A DNA stretch of 64,000 bases, from assembly GCA_030340625.1 (NCBI GenBank), contig JAOPHQ010002285.1, forward strand, positions 1 to 64,000, read 5' to 3'. Positions 1 through 11,264 of this stretch are shown one piece after another. Within the stretch, counting starts at the first letter, position 1, and each line of letters opens with the position of its first letter. The DNA is from Merluccius polli. Taxonomy: Eukaryota; Chordata; Actinopteri; Gadiformes; Merlucciidae. The notes beneath the pieces are model-generated. The model ran no database searches, had not been told where the DNA came from, and worked only from the letters and a program-made list of their open reading frames with translations. The position numbers and the translations under genes are program-made.

Positions 1-260
1 AAACCCTAACCCTAACCTAACCATAACCCTAACCCTAACCCTAACCTAACCATAACCATAACCCTAACCCTAACCATAACCCTAACCATAACCTAACCAT
101 AACCCTAACCTAACCATAACCCTAACCATAACCCTAACCATAACCATAACCTAACCATAACCATAACCTAACCATAACCATAACCTAACCATAACCCTAA
201 CCCTAACCATAACCCTAACCATAACCATAACCATAACCCTAACCCTAACCATAACCCTAA
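1..260. repeat. Telomeric repeat array, degenerate
   Basis: The array consists of CCCTAA units mixed with CCTAA and CCATAA variants. The C-rich strand reads 5' to 3' from base 1, which is the orientation expected at the left end of a chromosome. The many CCATAA variants are typical of proximal, degenerate telomeric DNA rather than the pure distal tract. Confidence 0.95.
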
Positions 261-450
261 TCATTAAAACGCAACCTGAATCATTAAAACGTTAACAAAC
301 ATTTAAAAAAGCCATCACAAACAATTTCCCGCTCTCAAGAAGGCATTGAGACCGGCGACGAAACGCGCAGGCGCATCATGAGAACCAATGAAGAAGCCCG
401 ATTCTTAGCGTGTTCTGGGTACCGTGTTCTCGGTGTCTGAAATACCTCTA
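261..450. repeat. Subtelomeric repeat unit, copy 1
   Basis: A roughly 190 bp unit begins TCATTAAAACGCAACCTGAA directly after telomeric repeats. It recurs almost unchanged at 701-898, also directly after telomeric repeats. Small indels and substitutions separate the copies, for example GTTAACAAAC against GTTCACAAAC. No coding potential is visible. Confidence 0.9.
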
Positions 451-647
451 ATTGGCTCTTGTAGAAGAAGAGAAGTAGAAAAGAAGCAACATGTCACGGC
501 AGTTGAGGAGCTATGGATGTAGCCGTGTTCTAGGGCGAGAACACGATAACTTACCTAATTAGTATGCAAGAATTCGCTCCCTGATTGGTTCGATCCTTGA
601 AGCATGCTATTTCCGTTTCCTACAGTCATAGCGTAGCCGGGACATTT
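451..647. other. Unique subtelomeric spacer
   Basis: This stretch lies between the first subtelomeric unit and the internal telomeric tract. I see no gene and no clear repeat in it. Confidence 0.5.
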
Positions 648-700
648 CCCTAACCCTAACCATAACCCTAACCCTAACCTAACCATAACCTTAACCCTAA
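648..700. repeat. Short interstitial telomeric tract
   Basis: A stretch of CCCTAA, CCTAA and CCATAA units sits between the two subtelomeric units. It has the same strand orientation as the terminal array, so array plus unit were duplicated together as a block. Confidence 0.9.
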
Positions 701-898
701 TCATTAAAACGCAACCTGAATCATTAAAACGTTCACAAACATTTTAAAAAAAGCCATCACAAACAATTTCCCGCTCTCAAGAAGGCATTGAGACCGGCGA
801 CGAAACGCGCAGGCGCATCATGAGAACCAATGAAGAAGCCCGATTCTTAACATGTTCTGGGTCTGGTACCGTGTTCTCGGTATCTGAAATACCTCCAG
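701..898. repeat. Subtelomeric repeat unit, copy 2
   Basis: This is the second copy of the unit at 261-450 and lies in the same orientation. The homology breaks near the start of the TIR element at 912. Confidence 0.9.
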
Positions 899-911
899 TT
901 GAGTGTTGAAA

Positions 912-1366
912 CCATAGACATATATACGTAGACGCCTCATAGACTGACGCTGCCCGTTAGAGCTGACGTAGCAGGGCGGCCGCCATCTTGGATGGGTCCC
1001 CAGTGCGCCCCCAGTGCATTCATTTCTATGGAGGAAGGCGTATCCCCAACTACAATAATAAGCATAACTCCCCGAATTTTTTACCGGATTTTCACACGGT
1101 TTGGTTTGTTACAAATGGCAGAGATTTATTTATGATACAGGACGATTTTTTTTTTTAAATAATAAGAATTATTGTTCAGTCTTACTTGTGAAAGGTAATC
1201 CCACGCGATCTGGTATACTGCGCCGTAAGCTGCACAACATACTGGCATAGCTTGCTCTCCCGTTGACTCCTATGCTAGACTAGAGCGAGGAGACCCAACC
1301 AATATGGCGGCGACGCTGGGTTACGTTCCAGCACGTCATGAGGCGTCTATGTATATATGTCTATGG
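912..1366. mobile_element. Non-autonomous TIR element, copy A
   Basis: The left end CCATAGACATATATACGTAG is repeated inverted at the right end (1338-1366), giving TIRs of about 29 bp with one or two mismatches. TTGAAA flanks it on both sides (906-911 and 1367-1372), which fits a 6 bp target duplication. It is 455 bp long with no open frame. The interior has the YY1-like sequence GCCGCCATCTTG near 980 and an inverted ATGGCGGC near 1304. The superfamily is not assigned. Confidence 0.8.
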
Positions 1367-1375
1367 TTGAAACAA

Positions 1376-1492
1376 CCATAGACATATACGTAGACGCCTC
1401 ATACACTGACGCTGCCTGTTGGAGCTGACGTAGCAGCGCGGCCGCCATCTTGGATGGGTCCCCAGTGCGCCCCCACGTATATATGTCTATGG
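1376..1492. mobile_element. TIR element, internally deleted copy B
   Basis: It starts with the same CCATAGACATATACGTAGAC end and ends with GTCTATGG, but is only 117 bp long. It keeps the left subterminal part including GCCGCCATCTTG and has lost the rest. It lies three bases from the target duplication of copy A. Confidence 0.75.
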
Positions 1493-1496
1493 TTAT

Positions 1497-1668
1497 GACA
1501 TATATACATAGACGCCTCATGACGTGCTGGAACGTAACCCAGCGTCGCCGCCATATTGGTTGGGTCTCCTCACTCTAGTCCAGCGTAGGAGTCAACGGGA
1601 GAGCAAGCTATGCCAGTATTTTGCGCAGCTTACGGCGCAGTATTGACACCAGATCGCGTGGGATTACT
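1497..1668. mobile_element. TIR element, inverted partial copy C
   Basis: This is the inverted counterpart of the right half of copy A (about 1195-1362), read from the shared end ACATATATACATAGACGCC through the GCCGCCATATTGG motif. Together with copy A it forms a long inverted repeat of about 170 bp arms that could extrude as a hairpin. Confidence 0.75.
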
Positions 1669-1820
1669 GCTGCGTTCCAGGCAACCCGTAACCCATGATT
1701 TCACGACTTCATACTCACGACTTGTTAGCGTTCCAGGCAAGTCACGACTAACAAAGTCAAACAAACCTGCGGCTCTGTTTTGATGGTGTCCGCGCCAGCG
1801 AGCCAGGGCCCAGTTTCCCG

Positions 1821-2495
1821 GGGCCGGTTGCACCAACTGGTCTTAGCTACGCCTGGTCCTAACTGCTAAGTTGGTCTTTGTTAAGACCTGTCTTTGGAAT
1901 TCAAAGTAAGTCAGTTGCACCAGCAGAACTTACGCCTGGTCTTAACTACACCCGGTCTTAGCGATGCGCGTCCATGTGAGAATTCTGATTTTGAATTAAG
2001 AACAAACGTTGTTAGGATACACTAAACGGTTTCTGTCATTATCTGTCAATCAACGGTTTGAAAGGCACCGTTTGCGTAAAAGCGCAGGGTTAAAACTTGT
2101 AACGTTGGTGTTAATGCTGCGTTGCGATCGGAGACGAATTGCAGATCTGGCGAAAGTTCCTCAATTAGGGAAATCTCTCGATTAGCTCCACGTCATCATA
2201 TATATCGAGCGGATTACTTCTGTCCCTAATTATTCTTTCTCGCCTGAAAGCTCTCTCGTTGTACATCATATGTATCAGACGAGCCTTTTTTTTTTTTTTT
2301 TTTTTTTTACAGTTGGGCTGCGGTTCTCGTCGTAACTATAGAAACTGGGCTATATCTTAATATTTACGCCTACCCCCGACTAGGCTTAAAAGCCCCGATG
2401 GTGCAACGGGCGTAACAATCTAATTGGACTTAGAACGTTGAGTTAAGACCGGCGTAGCTTAGACCGGGCGTAAGCCCTGTTGGTGCAACCGGCCC
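1821..2495. mobile_element. PIF/Harbinger-like MITE nested in outer element
   Basis: GGGCCGGTTGCACCAAC at 1821-1837 is a perfect 17 bp inverted match of 2479-2495. CCG flanks both ends (1818-1820 and 2496-2498), a 3 bp target duplication as in the PIF/Harbinger superfamily, although that family usually targets TWA. Repeated TTAAGACC-type motifs lie just inside each end. It is 675 bp long and non-coding. Confidence 0.7.
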
Positions 2496-2681
2496 CCGAT
2501 GTACGATCCATCTTACGAGCCATCTTACGAATCATCTTTCGAACGATCGTTATTTTTTTCCGTGCGTTTCCCGAAACTCCTCTTAACATGAACGCGCGTG
2601 CACAGATCTAACGATCGATCGTAGCCTCGTACCTGTCCACTGACACGGTGCTTCAAATACATATTATACCGTGGTCTGGGT

Positions 2682-3218
2682 GAATACTCGATTCTGATTG
2701 GCTGGAGGGTGTAGGTTAAAAAGTACACCTACGAAAGACGTTGACGCTATGAAGACGCTATGGCCACGTTGCTTGGCAACGCCTGCATACGGGAGATATT
2801 AAATAGTCCGTTCGACTTGTAAAAAAAAACAAAAAACCTCACGATTTTAACTCTAAAACACATTCAAGTATTATTAATTGATTAAATATGTCTTTCTTTC
2901 GTAAGTGACCATTGTATAAACGGGATAATGCCCTTCGAGGTGTCCATTAACAGAACCGTCCTCCGCGGTTCACGCCTCCGCGTCGTCCATTCATTTCTGT
3001 TAATATTTAATCAATTAATAATACTTTAATGTGTTTCAGAGTTACAATCGTGAGGGTTTTTATTTAATTTTTTTTAAGTCGAGCGGACTATTTAATATCT
3101 CCCGTATGCAGGCGTTGCCAAGCAACGTGGCCATAGCGTCTTCATAGCCATAGTCAACGTCTTTCCTAGGTGTACATCAAAGATAAGATTATCTTCAACC
3201 AATCAGAATCGAGTATTC
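2682..3218. repeat. Long palindrome (foldback element)
   Basis: The arms are about 200 bp on each side of a roughly 110 bp loop. The segment with ATACTCGATTCTGATTGG at 2684 returns inverted as CCAATCAGAATCGAGTAT near 3200. The core GTTGCTTGGCAACGCCTGCA near 2769 returns inverted near 3107. No coding frame is present. It is probably a foldback-type or hairpin MITE. Confidence 0.8.
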
Positions 3219-3476
3219 GTAACTTTACCTTACTAACTTTACCGTAACTTTACTAACTTTAGCGTCACCATCTTTTTAGCGTCACCATCTGGACACTCAG
3301 TGTTAACGACGTTCGTAGCGCTACGAGGACAGCTGGAGCTCTCGTTAGCTACGAGCGTCTTAACGACGGTCGTTACGCAACGATGCTTTCGGGAAACGGT
3401 GTGAAAACTGTCTGATGGTCGTACGACGAACTTAACGAACCACTTAGGCTAACGACGCTTTCGGGAAACTGGGCCC

Positions 3477-4046
3477 AGATCTGCTCACACAGGTGCAATG
3501 ACTTTTATGGAAACCTCACTTCACTTACACGAGCAGAGCTTGAATTTAACGTTAGTTGACGATTGATAGCTGATAGCGATTGAATAAACATGTATATACT
3601 TTAGTACTCCACACTCGTATGTGTTTTATTTTGATTACAATGTGCGGAATTACGTTACGTTGCCTATTCATGTCTATCTATGTATATTTTCTCACCGTTG
3701 GTCACCGGTGTCTGCGGAGCATCAGGGGAAGCCATTGTTGTTTACGTTCGTGACGTCAAAAAAACGAACTGGGTGTACATCGATCACATACGAGTTCACA
3801 GGTCGTGAGTTACGGGTTTGACTGCCGTTCCGGAGCACTTTCACGGGTAGAAGGTCGTGAAAGTCACGAGTTACGGGTTGCCTGGTTACGGGCTGTTGAA
3901 ACAACAAACCCACTTGAAACATTTGATTACGTGCAAGCGGGCACGCGATTCAAGTCCATGCGGACCAGGAGGAAGGTGGACCGTGAAGCCCCACGTCACG
4001 CCAATTATCCGCGATCGCGCCGCCATGAAAACTCGTCCGCCTGGCG
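3477..4046. other. Subtelomeric non-coding DNA
   Basis: No gene is seen. A stretch at about 3850-3895 containing ACGGGTTGCCTGGTTACGGG is an imperfect inverse of 1672-1710, so still another inverted-repeat pair encloses the nested elements at 1806-3476. Confidence 0.4.
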
Positions 4047-4230
4047 GCGTGTTGACTAGTGGATCAACTAAACTAGCTCCCGCGTGTTGACTAGTGGATC
4101 AATAGCTCCCGCGTGTTGACTAGTGGATCAACTAGCTCCCGCGTGTTGATTAGTGATCAATAGCTCCCGCGTGTTGCCTAGTGGATCAACTAGCTCCCGC
4201 GTGTTGAATCGTGGATCAACTAGCTCCCGC
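4047..4230. repeat. Minisatellite, about 31 bp unit, six copies
   Basis: Six head-to-tail copies of a unit built on GCGTGTTGACTAGTGGATCA followed by an ACTAGCTCCC-type end. Units vary by small indels and substitutions such as GATTAGTGATCA. Confidence 0.9.
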
Positions 4231-4951
4231 CCGCATTGTGGTGATGAATCACCGTCAAGCCTCACTATACGCAAAATATCCTCGTGATGACAGTCGAGTC
4301 AAGCCCCACTATACGCGAATCGCCTGGCGGCCGATATTCTTATTCTTCTGCTTGATGTGTGTATCCATGGTGTGGATTATCTGTTCAGCTTGTTTGGACT
4401 GAATATTAATTAAAAGTGATTTAAAATTAAATGCTATTGAACATGTCATTATTATCATTTAAAAAATTAAAGTGACCGGTAAAAATAGATTATGACGGGA
4501 TTTGTATGACCCCGTCAGTCAAAATAACGGACAACGAAAAAGTCTAGCGCAACCTCTGGTGAGAACATGGAAAAGTCGATTTAGAATCAGACCATTGGAA
4601 TAACACATGAACCACATGGGTGTATTTGTAAAGTAAAGCTTTTCAGTTAGTCAAATCTAAAACATACATGGCCTGTGTGACTCATGGCACCAACCAAGTC
4701 ATAACCCTCACATTCTGTACCAGGAGCCTGAAAAGGACAGAGTGAAAGCAACGATTCCTTTTGACTTGTGGCTTCCATAGGGCGAGGATATTGATTAAGA
4801 GGGGAAGAAATCTGATTGATTAAACCAATAAAAAGAAAAAAACCTCTTCTGTTGATTCACATCCACATCGTTCATGGAGGAGAACATGTTATGGCTTATG
4901 AGTTGAAACTAAATCACACTAATTGTGCAATGTGCATTGTGCAAATATTCT
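4231..4951. other. Gene-free, no feature recognised
   Basis: I found no coding exon, RNA gene or clear repeat in this stretch. Confidence 0.5.
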
Positions 4952-5030
4952 GGTGGCCCCCCGTGGGATTCAAACCCCTAACCCTGGCGGTGTTAGTGCC
5001 ACGCTCTGCCAACGTAGTTAGACAGGCCCA
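4952..5030 (-). repeat. tRNA-like SINE head or tRNA pseudogene
   Basis: On the minus strand this reads like the body of a tRNA: an A-box-like part with TTGGCAGAGCGTGGC, then GGTTTGAATCCC as a B-box-like part. Mismatches in the stem arms argue against a working tRNA. Such tRNA-derived copies are common 5' ends of fish SINEs. Confidence 0.5.
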
Positions 5031-5260
5031 CTGAATAGTGTCCTTTAAATATTCTTCCTTATGCAATGTGGTTTGAATATGGTTAACTGAGATACGGTAC
5101 CATGACTGCATTTTGTCAAGATAATGGTAAATTGATTCAACTCACTGTTGGAGATGGGTTTTTATTTTTCCACGGATGTGGTTTTCGTAAAAAAGAAACG
5201 GAATTGGCTTTGAATATCCTGTGCAGCTCATCTGTCCCATGATGCTGATGCTGATGATGA

Positions 5261-5292
<32 letters not shown>

Positions 5293-6472
5293 ATGATTCT
5301 AAGGTGAGTTATTGAGTTATTGTTGTCACCCCTCTCGCTCCCGCGGACACGATGACTCAACTACAGCCGGCAGTCGGCCGAGGCAGCCGGCGTGGCAACA
5401 GGAACTGTAAACAATTTCATTAGCCGTCGGGCCTCCATTAATAGAACAAAAACAGACAAACAACATGGAGAGGTGCCCCCGCCGGGACATCCAGCTGGCC
5501 TCGGTGACTGGAATAAAAGGCGGTAAAAGCGTGGCCGGGTGAGGGGCAGCCACGCCGTCTCCTGGACGAGCAGGTGACGCACGCAGGGCCTGGCCTTGGT
5601 TTCGCATATCCTTTCCGTTCCGCGTTTGCTTCAGGAATAGACGCAGTGATTTAACTCTGGCCAAAATGAAACCGGGATCATTATAACACAAGAATGAATA
5701 ATTGAACTAAAAGAAAGAAATAAAATATGTGTGGGGGGGTATGAAAGTATGTATGCAAGTATGTAAGTATGAAATCATATTATATCAGGAAACTAAAAGA
5801 TAACACAATGGAGATTCATTGCGGTACACTGGTTTGAAAACATAACCCCTACTGTATCACATCTGCCACAGCAAAATGCGTAGCCGACAGGAAATGGTAA
5901 ATTACCATTCATTCACCGTCAATGTTCAGCACTGGTTTAGATGACCTCTTGAGTTTTTTTTGTGAAGAGACATGTCATCATTGTTCACTCATTTATTTAC
6001 TTATTCTCATGTCATTGAACGTTTCAATGCTTGGCATTGTGTCAGTGCGGACAGTCAGTGCGAACAGGAAAAAAACCCCCACTATATTTCTTTGTTTCTT
6101 AAGTCAACGAAAAACCACCAACTTAAAAAAAAAAGAACACATTTGTTTGTTTGTTCTTTTTTTTTTTTTGCTTAACAAAATGCGGGGAGGGATCAAAAAG
6201 GGTCGGTTGACTGGGAGGACTGCCGTTGAAACGCACCCATCGCCGAGAGGCCTATGCAGGCGGTGATAAGCCCTTGTAAATAGAGCGCCTGTGCAGAGTG
6301 CGCACGGCCGTAAAGAAACGCCCATCTGTCCCGCTTTAACAAATGCCTCAAATGTCTGAGATTCCAGGGGAAAGGCTTCTGGCAGTAAAGACTACGAGAG
6401 CTCGCAGGGCGCTGCGCCGCTACCGCGGCCCCGGCTCCACAGCAGTCAAGTCAGTTCAGTGAAGAGAGGGGG

Positions 6473-6503
<31 letters not shown>

Positions 6504-7102
6504 TGTGGATTTAGGCTGTGTGTGTAGTGAACTGTAAAGATTTACATACATTGGGGGACGCCCGGCGCAGATTGCGAACGCATCCGGTCTAAACCTCGCC
6601 TGACAGCTGTCCATCAAAACTGAGGCTGGCAAACTGGAATAATAAGACACGCTGGGTATTGCTATTGCGTAGAGCGTGTCCCCGCGATGCTCCACTCAGG
6701 GCATCTTAGTAGCCCCTCCGAAACATACTGGTTCACAGCTGCAAAACTTCTTGTTTACTGTCTTTGCCTATTTCTTATTTTAACCATTAAGGATAAAAAC
6801 CTTGTTTTTGTCACGTTTCTAAATAAGGGTTAAAAGTGTGTGCGTATGTGTGTGCGTGTGCCTGTGTGTGTGTTGTCATGGCCAGAAATAGAACGAGGGA
6901 GAATGATTCATACGCATGCAGGGGGAAAAGGCCAGGCTTGGCTTCTAAACACGGGTCATGTTTAAGGAGGCAACCGTAGGGGTGAGGAGGAACACACTCC
7001 CCCCCCCCCCCCCCCCCACTCCCCTCCCGACCCACTACCTCTCACCAGCATCACAGACTTGAGACGTCAGAGTAGGACCAACACACACACACACAGCTGG
7101 GG
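5031..7102. other. Gene-free, simple repeats only
   Basis: The stretch contains a GCT/GAT triplet run near 5240-5296, a (TG)n tract at 6475-6503 and a C-homopolymer at 6999-7017. No exon with usable splice sites and homology was recognised. Short open frames here look like chance. Confidence 0.5.
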
Positions 7103-8393
7103 AGAAACCCCTAATGCCATTTCACAACAACACTTAATTGGCATCAGTGGTGTGGCACTTGATTGGTTCAAGTCTTATTTAACAAACAGGTCCTTCTCTG
7201 TGACTCTTGGCGATGCCTGTTCCTCTCATTCTCCTCTGTCTTGTGGGGTCCCCCAGGGGTCAATTTTGGGGCCCCTCCTTTTTTCTATCTACATGCTACC
7301 CCTGGGGAGAATCATCCAAAGGCACAACATAAACTTTTATTTATATGCGGATGACACCCAGCTATACGCACCACTGAAACCTGGCTCTTGTGATGTTTCC
7401 CACATTCTATCATGTCTGACAGATATAACAACATGGATGTCCAACAACTTTCTGCAGCAAAATGAATCAAAAACAGAAGTAATCCTTTTCACTCCATCCA
7501 GCTCCAGCATCTGTATTCCCAACAGTTTCCCCTCCACTTTTGGTATTCAGAAAGAGGCTCGAAACCTTGGTGTCATTCTGGACTCGGAGCTATCTTTTGA
7601 TTCTCAGGTAACGAGGGTAGTACAATCTTGTTTTGGGCAGCTGGGGCAGCTGAGACAGCTAACTAGAATACGTTCCTTCCTCTCCTCTACTTACCTGGAA
7701 AAGGTTGTCAATGCTTTTATATCCTCAAGACTCGATTACTGCAATGCTCTGTACTCTGGGATCAGCAAGGGAAACATCCGCAGACTGCAACTTATTCAAA
7801 ATGCAGCAGCCAGGCTTTTAACAGGTACAAAGAGAAGTGACCACATATCCCCAATCCTTGCCACTCTCCATTGGCTGCCCGTGAGTTTTAGAATTGATTT
7901 TAAGATTTTACTACTTGTTTTTAAAGCCCTGAATTGTCAGGCTCCTGCCTACATCCGTGACCTGCTTTTACCCTACGAGCCTGACCGCTGCTTGAGATCC
8001 GCCGGCACAGCTTTGCTTATGGTCTCAAGATCCCGTCTCGTCACAAAAGGTGACCGGGCCTGTGCTGTCCGTGCCCCACAGCTGTGGAACTCCCTGCCCG
8101 GCGATCTCAGGCAGGCAAGCTCAATGGCATCTTTTAAATCTCTTCTTAAGACTCACTTTTATCGGTTGGCCTCCTAATGTTTTAATGTTGTTTTAATTTT
8201 TGTTCTATTGTTCTATTACTGTTGTTGGGTGGGTAATTTTAATTGGAAGTCCAATTTTATTTCTCCTGGTGGTTTTACGATGTTGCTGTCAGGACACTGT
8301 ACTTGACCTGTTTTAATTGTGTTGTACAGCACCTTGTAACTCATTTTTGAAAGGTGCTATATAAATAAAGTTATTTTTATTATTATTATTATT
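7103..8393 (+). mobile_element. 5'-truncated L2-clade LINE
   Basis: The element keeps the C-terminal half of a reverse transcriptase, a short 3' UTR and a 3' end reading GGTGCTATATAAATAAAG followed by (TTA)n, the usual tail of fish L2 elements. The 5' end is cut within the RT domain, as expected from incomplete target-primed reverse transcription. The frame is intact to its stop at 8177, suggesting a fairly recent insertion. CR1 is the alternative clade. Confidence 0.85.
7106..8177 (+). CDS. LINE reverse transcriptase, C-terminal part
   Basis: This is the C-terminal part of a non-LTR retrotransposon ORF2, which would copy the LINE RNA at a nicked target. Visible motifs in order are SGVALDWFKSYL, the CGVPQGSILGPLLF block, the catalytic LYADDTQLY box with both aspartates, the thumb region, and the typical C-terminal end FKSLLKTHFYRLAS before the stop. 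No upstream endonuclease domain is present, so the copy cannot be autonomous. The first in-frame ATG lies upstream in unrelated CA-repeat sequence and is not a real start. The type is clearly LINE; L2 against CR1 is judged from the tail. Confidence 0.85.
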
Positions 8394-8658
8394 TCCCTCG
8401 AATGAAGAACTTTGTTAATCGAACCCCCCCCCCCCCCCCCCCCCCAGTCACCTCTGTTAGAACGGCGCGGGACTCTTCCTTCCCTAAACAATAAAGTGTA
8501 GTGACAACATCCTCCACTTCCTAGGAAGGGTTGATCTTTTTTTTTTTTTTTACTGGCAACAAAGTTTGTCCTGTTTAATGCTCCGCTGACCCCCCGGGGC
8601 GACCCGACAGTATTTTGGTCTCGTAAATGTGTCGGCTCTACTAAAGTAGCGTTTTGCG

Positions 8659-8700
<42 letters not shown>

Positions 8701-8903
8701 TCATAACCTCTTGGGAGGAAGCACTCCCACAATGACGGGAAGCAATCAGGAAGACCCTTCCACAAACTCCTATGACAGCCATTGTTCGGCGTGGAAGATG
8801 GACTTGGCGCCGGCCACCGGTCTGAGTCCGAGTGTGTGTGTGTGTATTGGTTTGTGTCACGGCGGGCCATGGGGGGACACTGGCTGAGGTCAATGTTGAG
8901 GTG

Positions 8904-8940
<37 letters not shown>

Positions 8941-9762
8941 TTTGGAGTGGCGAGTGCGCACGGCGCTCCTCTGCTGTGGGCTACTATGGGGCATGGGGCC
9001 GATGTGCTCCTACCCGTGATTGCACCACCATGTTACTCTCTACAGTTCCCTAGCAGCGCAGACTAAACAATAGCCTCCGTCTGCACAAGTGCGCGCATGC
9101 ACGCACGCACAAACACGCACACACACACACACGCAATGTCCTTGTGTGATTTATGCTGTGTCTGCCCTCGCAGTCATGGTTACACACACACACACACACA
9201 CACACAAACAAACACGCACGCGCACACACACACCCACACACACATCGGGCCCGTCTAGTGATTGGTGGAAACAGATGCATGACATCAAGTCAAGGATAAA
9301 TCTGGACTCTCCATATAGAGGAGCGAGAGGCTGCGGCAGGCCCCTCACCCGACCTCACTCAGTGAGTGGTCTGTAGCACAACGTTAAGCCAGGCGTCCCT
9401 GCGTGGTTTCACTGAGCGCAAGGGAGAGAGAGAGCGCGAGAGAGAGAGAGAGACAGAGAGAGAGAGATGGAGAGAGAGAGAACAAAACAGGAACAAAGTA
9501 AAGTGGCTTCTCCTCTAACGTAAAGAGACATGGGAGAAAGTCTGATTGATAGCAAACAGGTACGTTGGTTGGCTGCATGTGCCAGCCATCGCATAACAGG
9601 ATGACTAGTTGAGAGGTGGAGGGAAGGAGAGAGAGAGGGAGAGATAGGGAGAGAGAAAGGGGGAGAGATAGGGCGAGCGAGAGCGAGATAGAGACCGACC
9701 AATTGGGAGATTAGTAGGCAACCTTCTTTATTAGGTCAACCCCTCTGACACACACCTTCCAT

Positions 9763-9887
<125 letters not shown>

Positions 9888-11198
9888 ATTAAAAAGGCAC
9901 CAAGTATTTACAAATCGAGTGCTGGACCACACCAGAAGCAGCCCGCCAAGCGGTGTCTCCCAGCGGGGACGCTAATCTCCTCAGCAGGCCCGGGACTCTG
10001 AACTGATCATTTTATACTGGTGTGTAAAGTACTGGTGTGTAAAGTACTGGGATTGAAAAGCCTCCTGGGCCGGGCTGTACGCCTCTGTGCAGCACCAAGG
10101 AAGCCATTGGCCCCGAGTGACTTATTAATTTATTACCCATCTAAACAATGGGTAATAATTCCCTTTGCCCAAAGTACAGGGAGCGCAAATTTTGGTTCAT
10201 AATTTGTAAGCACAACTTTTTTTTCCTGCTCACTTTGTATAGGACTCAAGTCTATCATTTTGCGTCCCATCACAGCCCTGTGCTTTGGTCAAGAGTACCG
10301 CAAGACCCTTTTAGACCTCTCTTACCTCCTATTGTGGCAGCAATGGGGAATCCATATGTTTATAAGATAGTTGACCACTGATAACTGCCTCTGCTACTTT
10401 TGTGCTTCTCAGCGTATTTTTCAGGGTTGAATAGCTGCCAAGTCGCCAAACTTTATTGAATGTGGGGGTGTTACATGTTTTTCAATATTCAACAGTGTTC
10501 GTTTCTGTTTACTTCTGTGAGCCACGTCATACCCCGAAACACTGTTTTGTAGTGGAAATTATAATTACGGCTTCAATTATTGGCAGTAAATTACATTTAG
10601 ATGCATGTTCATTCCCGTTATGGTCCAATCTAAATAATTTACTGCGGGTATTGTGCTTATTGAATATTACTATCCAATGGATTTAATGCAAGGTAAAAAT
10701 TACTTCGAATATTTGCAAGGTATAGTGGGGAAGTGGAAAAAATGTGAACCTCAAGGGGAAACCCTGGGTTCTCACTGAGCTATGGCCAACCCCACCCCCT
10801 GTCTGCTCCCCCATCTCAGGCTAAACAGTCAGCGTCACACAGCAGTTAGCAATGCGTGCTAATCTTTAAACAAGTGCTGTTTACACAGGGACCTGAAACC
10901 AAAGAGAAATCAGAATCCACCGAGGATAAATCGGACAACTCTTTTGAAGCAGCTCAACATTATGAATAATAAATATTTACAAAGGCCGTGTGCATGGCTT
11001 GGTTGTTTTTTTTCAACAATCAAATTATTTGAACATCAATTTGAAAGTATTACAGTATTAATAATGTTTTTTGACTGACAAGTTATTTGACTACAATTTA
11101 TCATTGGACCACTTTTGACCACAATTCATTTCACTTTGATGAACTAATCTTATTTATTAACTTTGTATTTTAAGACACTACATAGATAGTAGCTATAA

Positions 11199-11200
<2 letters not shown>

Positions 11201-11261
<61 letters not shown>
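11201..11261. repeat. (GT)n microsatellite
   Basis: An uninterrupted GT run of about 60 bp, with a shorter broken GT tail behind it. Confidence 0.98.

Positions 11262-11264
<3 letters not shown>

Larger units (their letters stand above)
1806..3476. mobile_element. Outer TIR element interrupted by nested insertions
   Basis: GGGCCCAGTTTCCCG at 1806-1820 is matched exactly in inverse at 3462-3476. The left arm is broken straight after its 15th base by the element at 1821-2495. The interior also holds a long palindrome. There is no open frame of note. Confidence 0.7.

Noticed and set aside
4952..5030. Functional tRNA gene on the minus strand
   Set aside because: Stem arms do not pair well and no terminator-like T-run follows at the right distance; more likely a SINE head.
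9050..9376. Open frames rich in Thr-His or Cys-Val across several kilobases
   Set aside because: They are translations of (CA)n and (TG)n microsatellites, open simply because the repeat has no stop codon.
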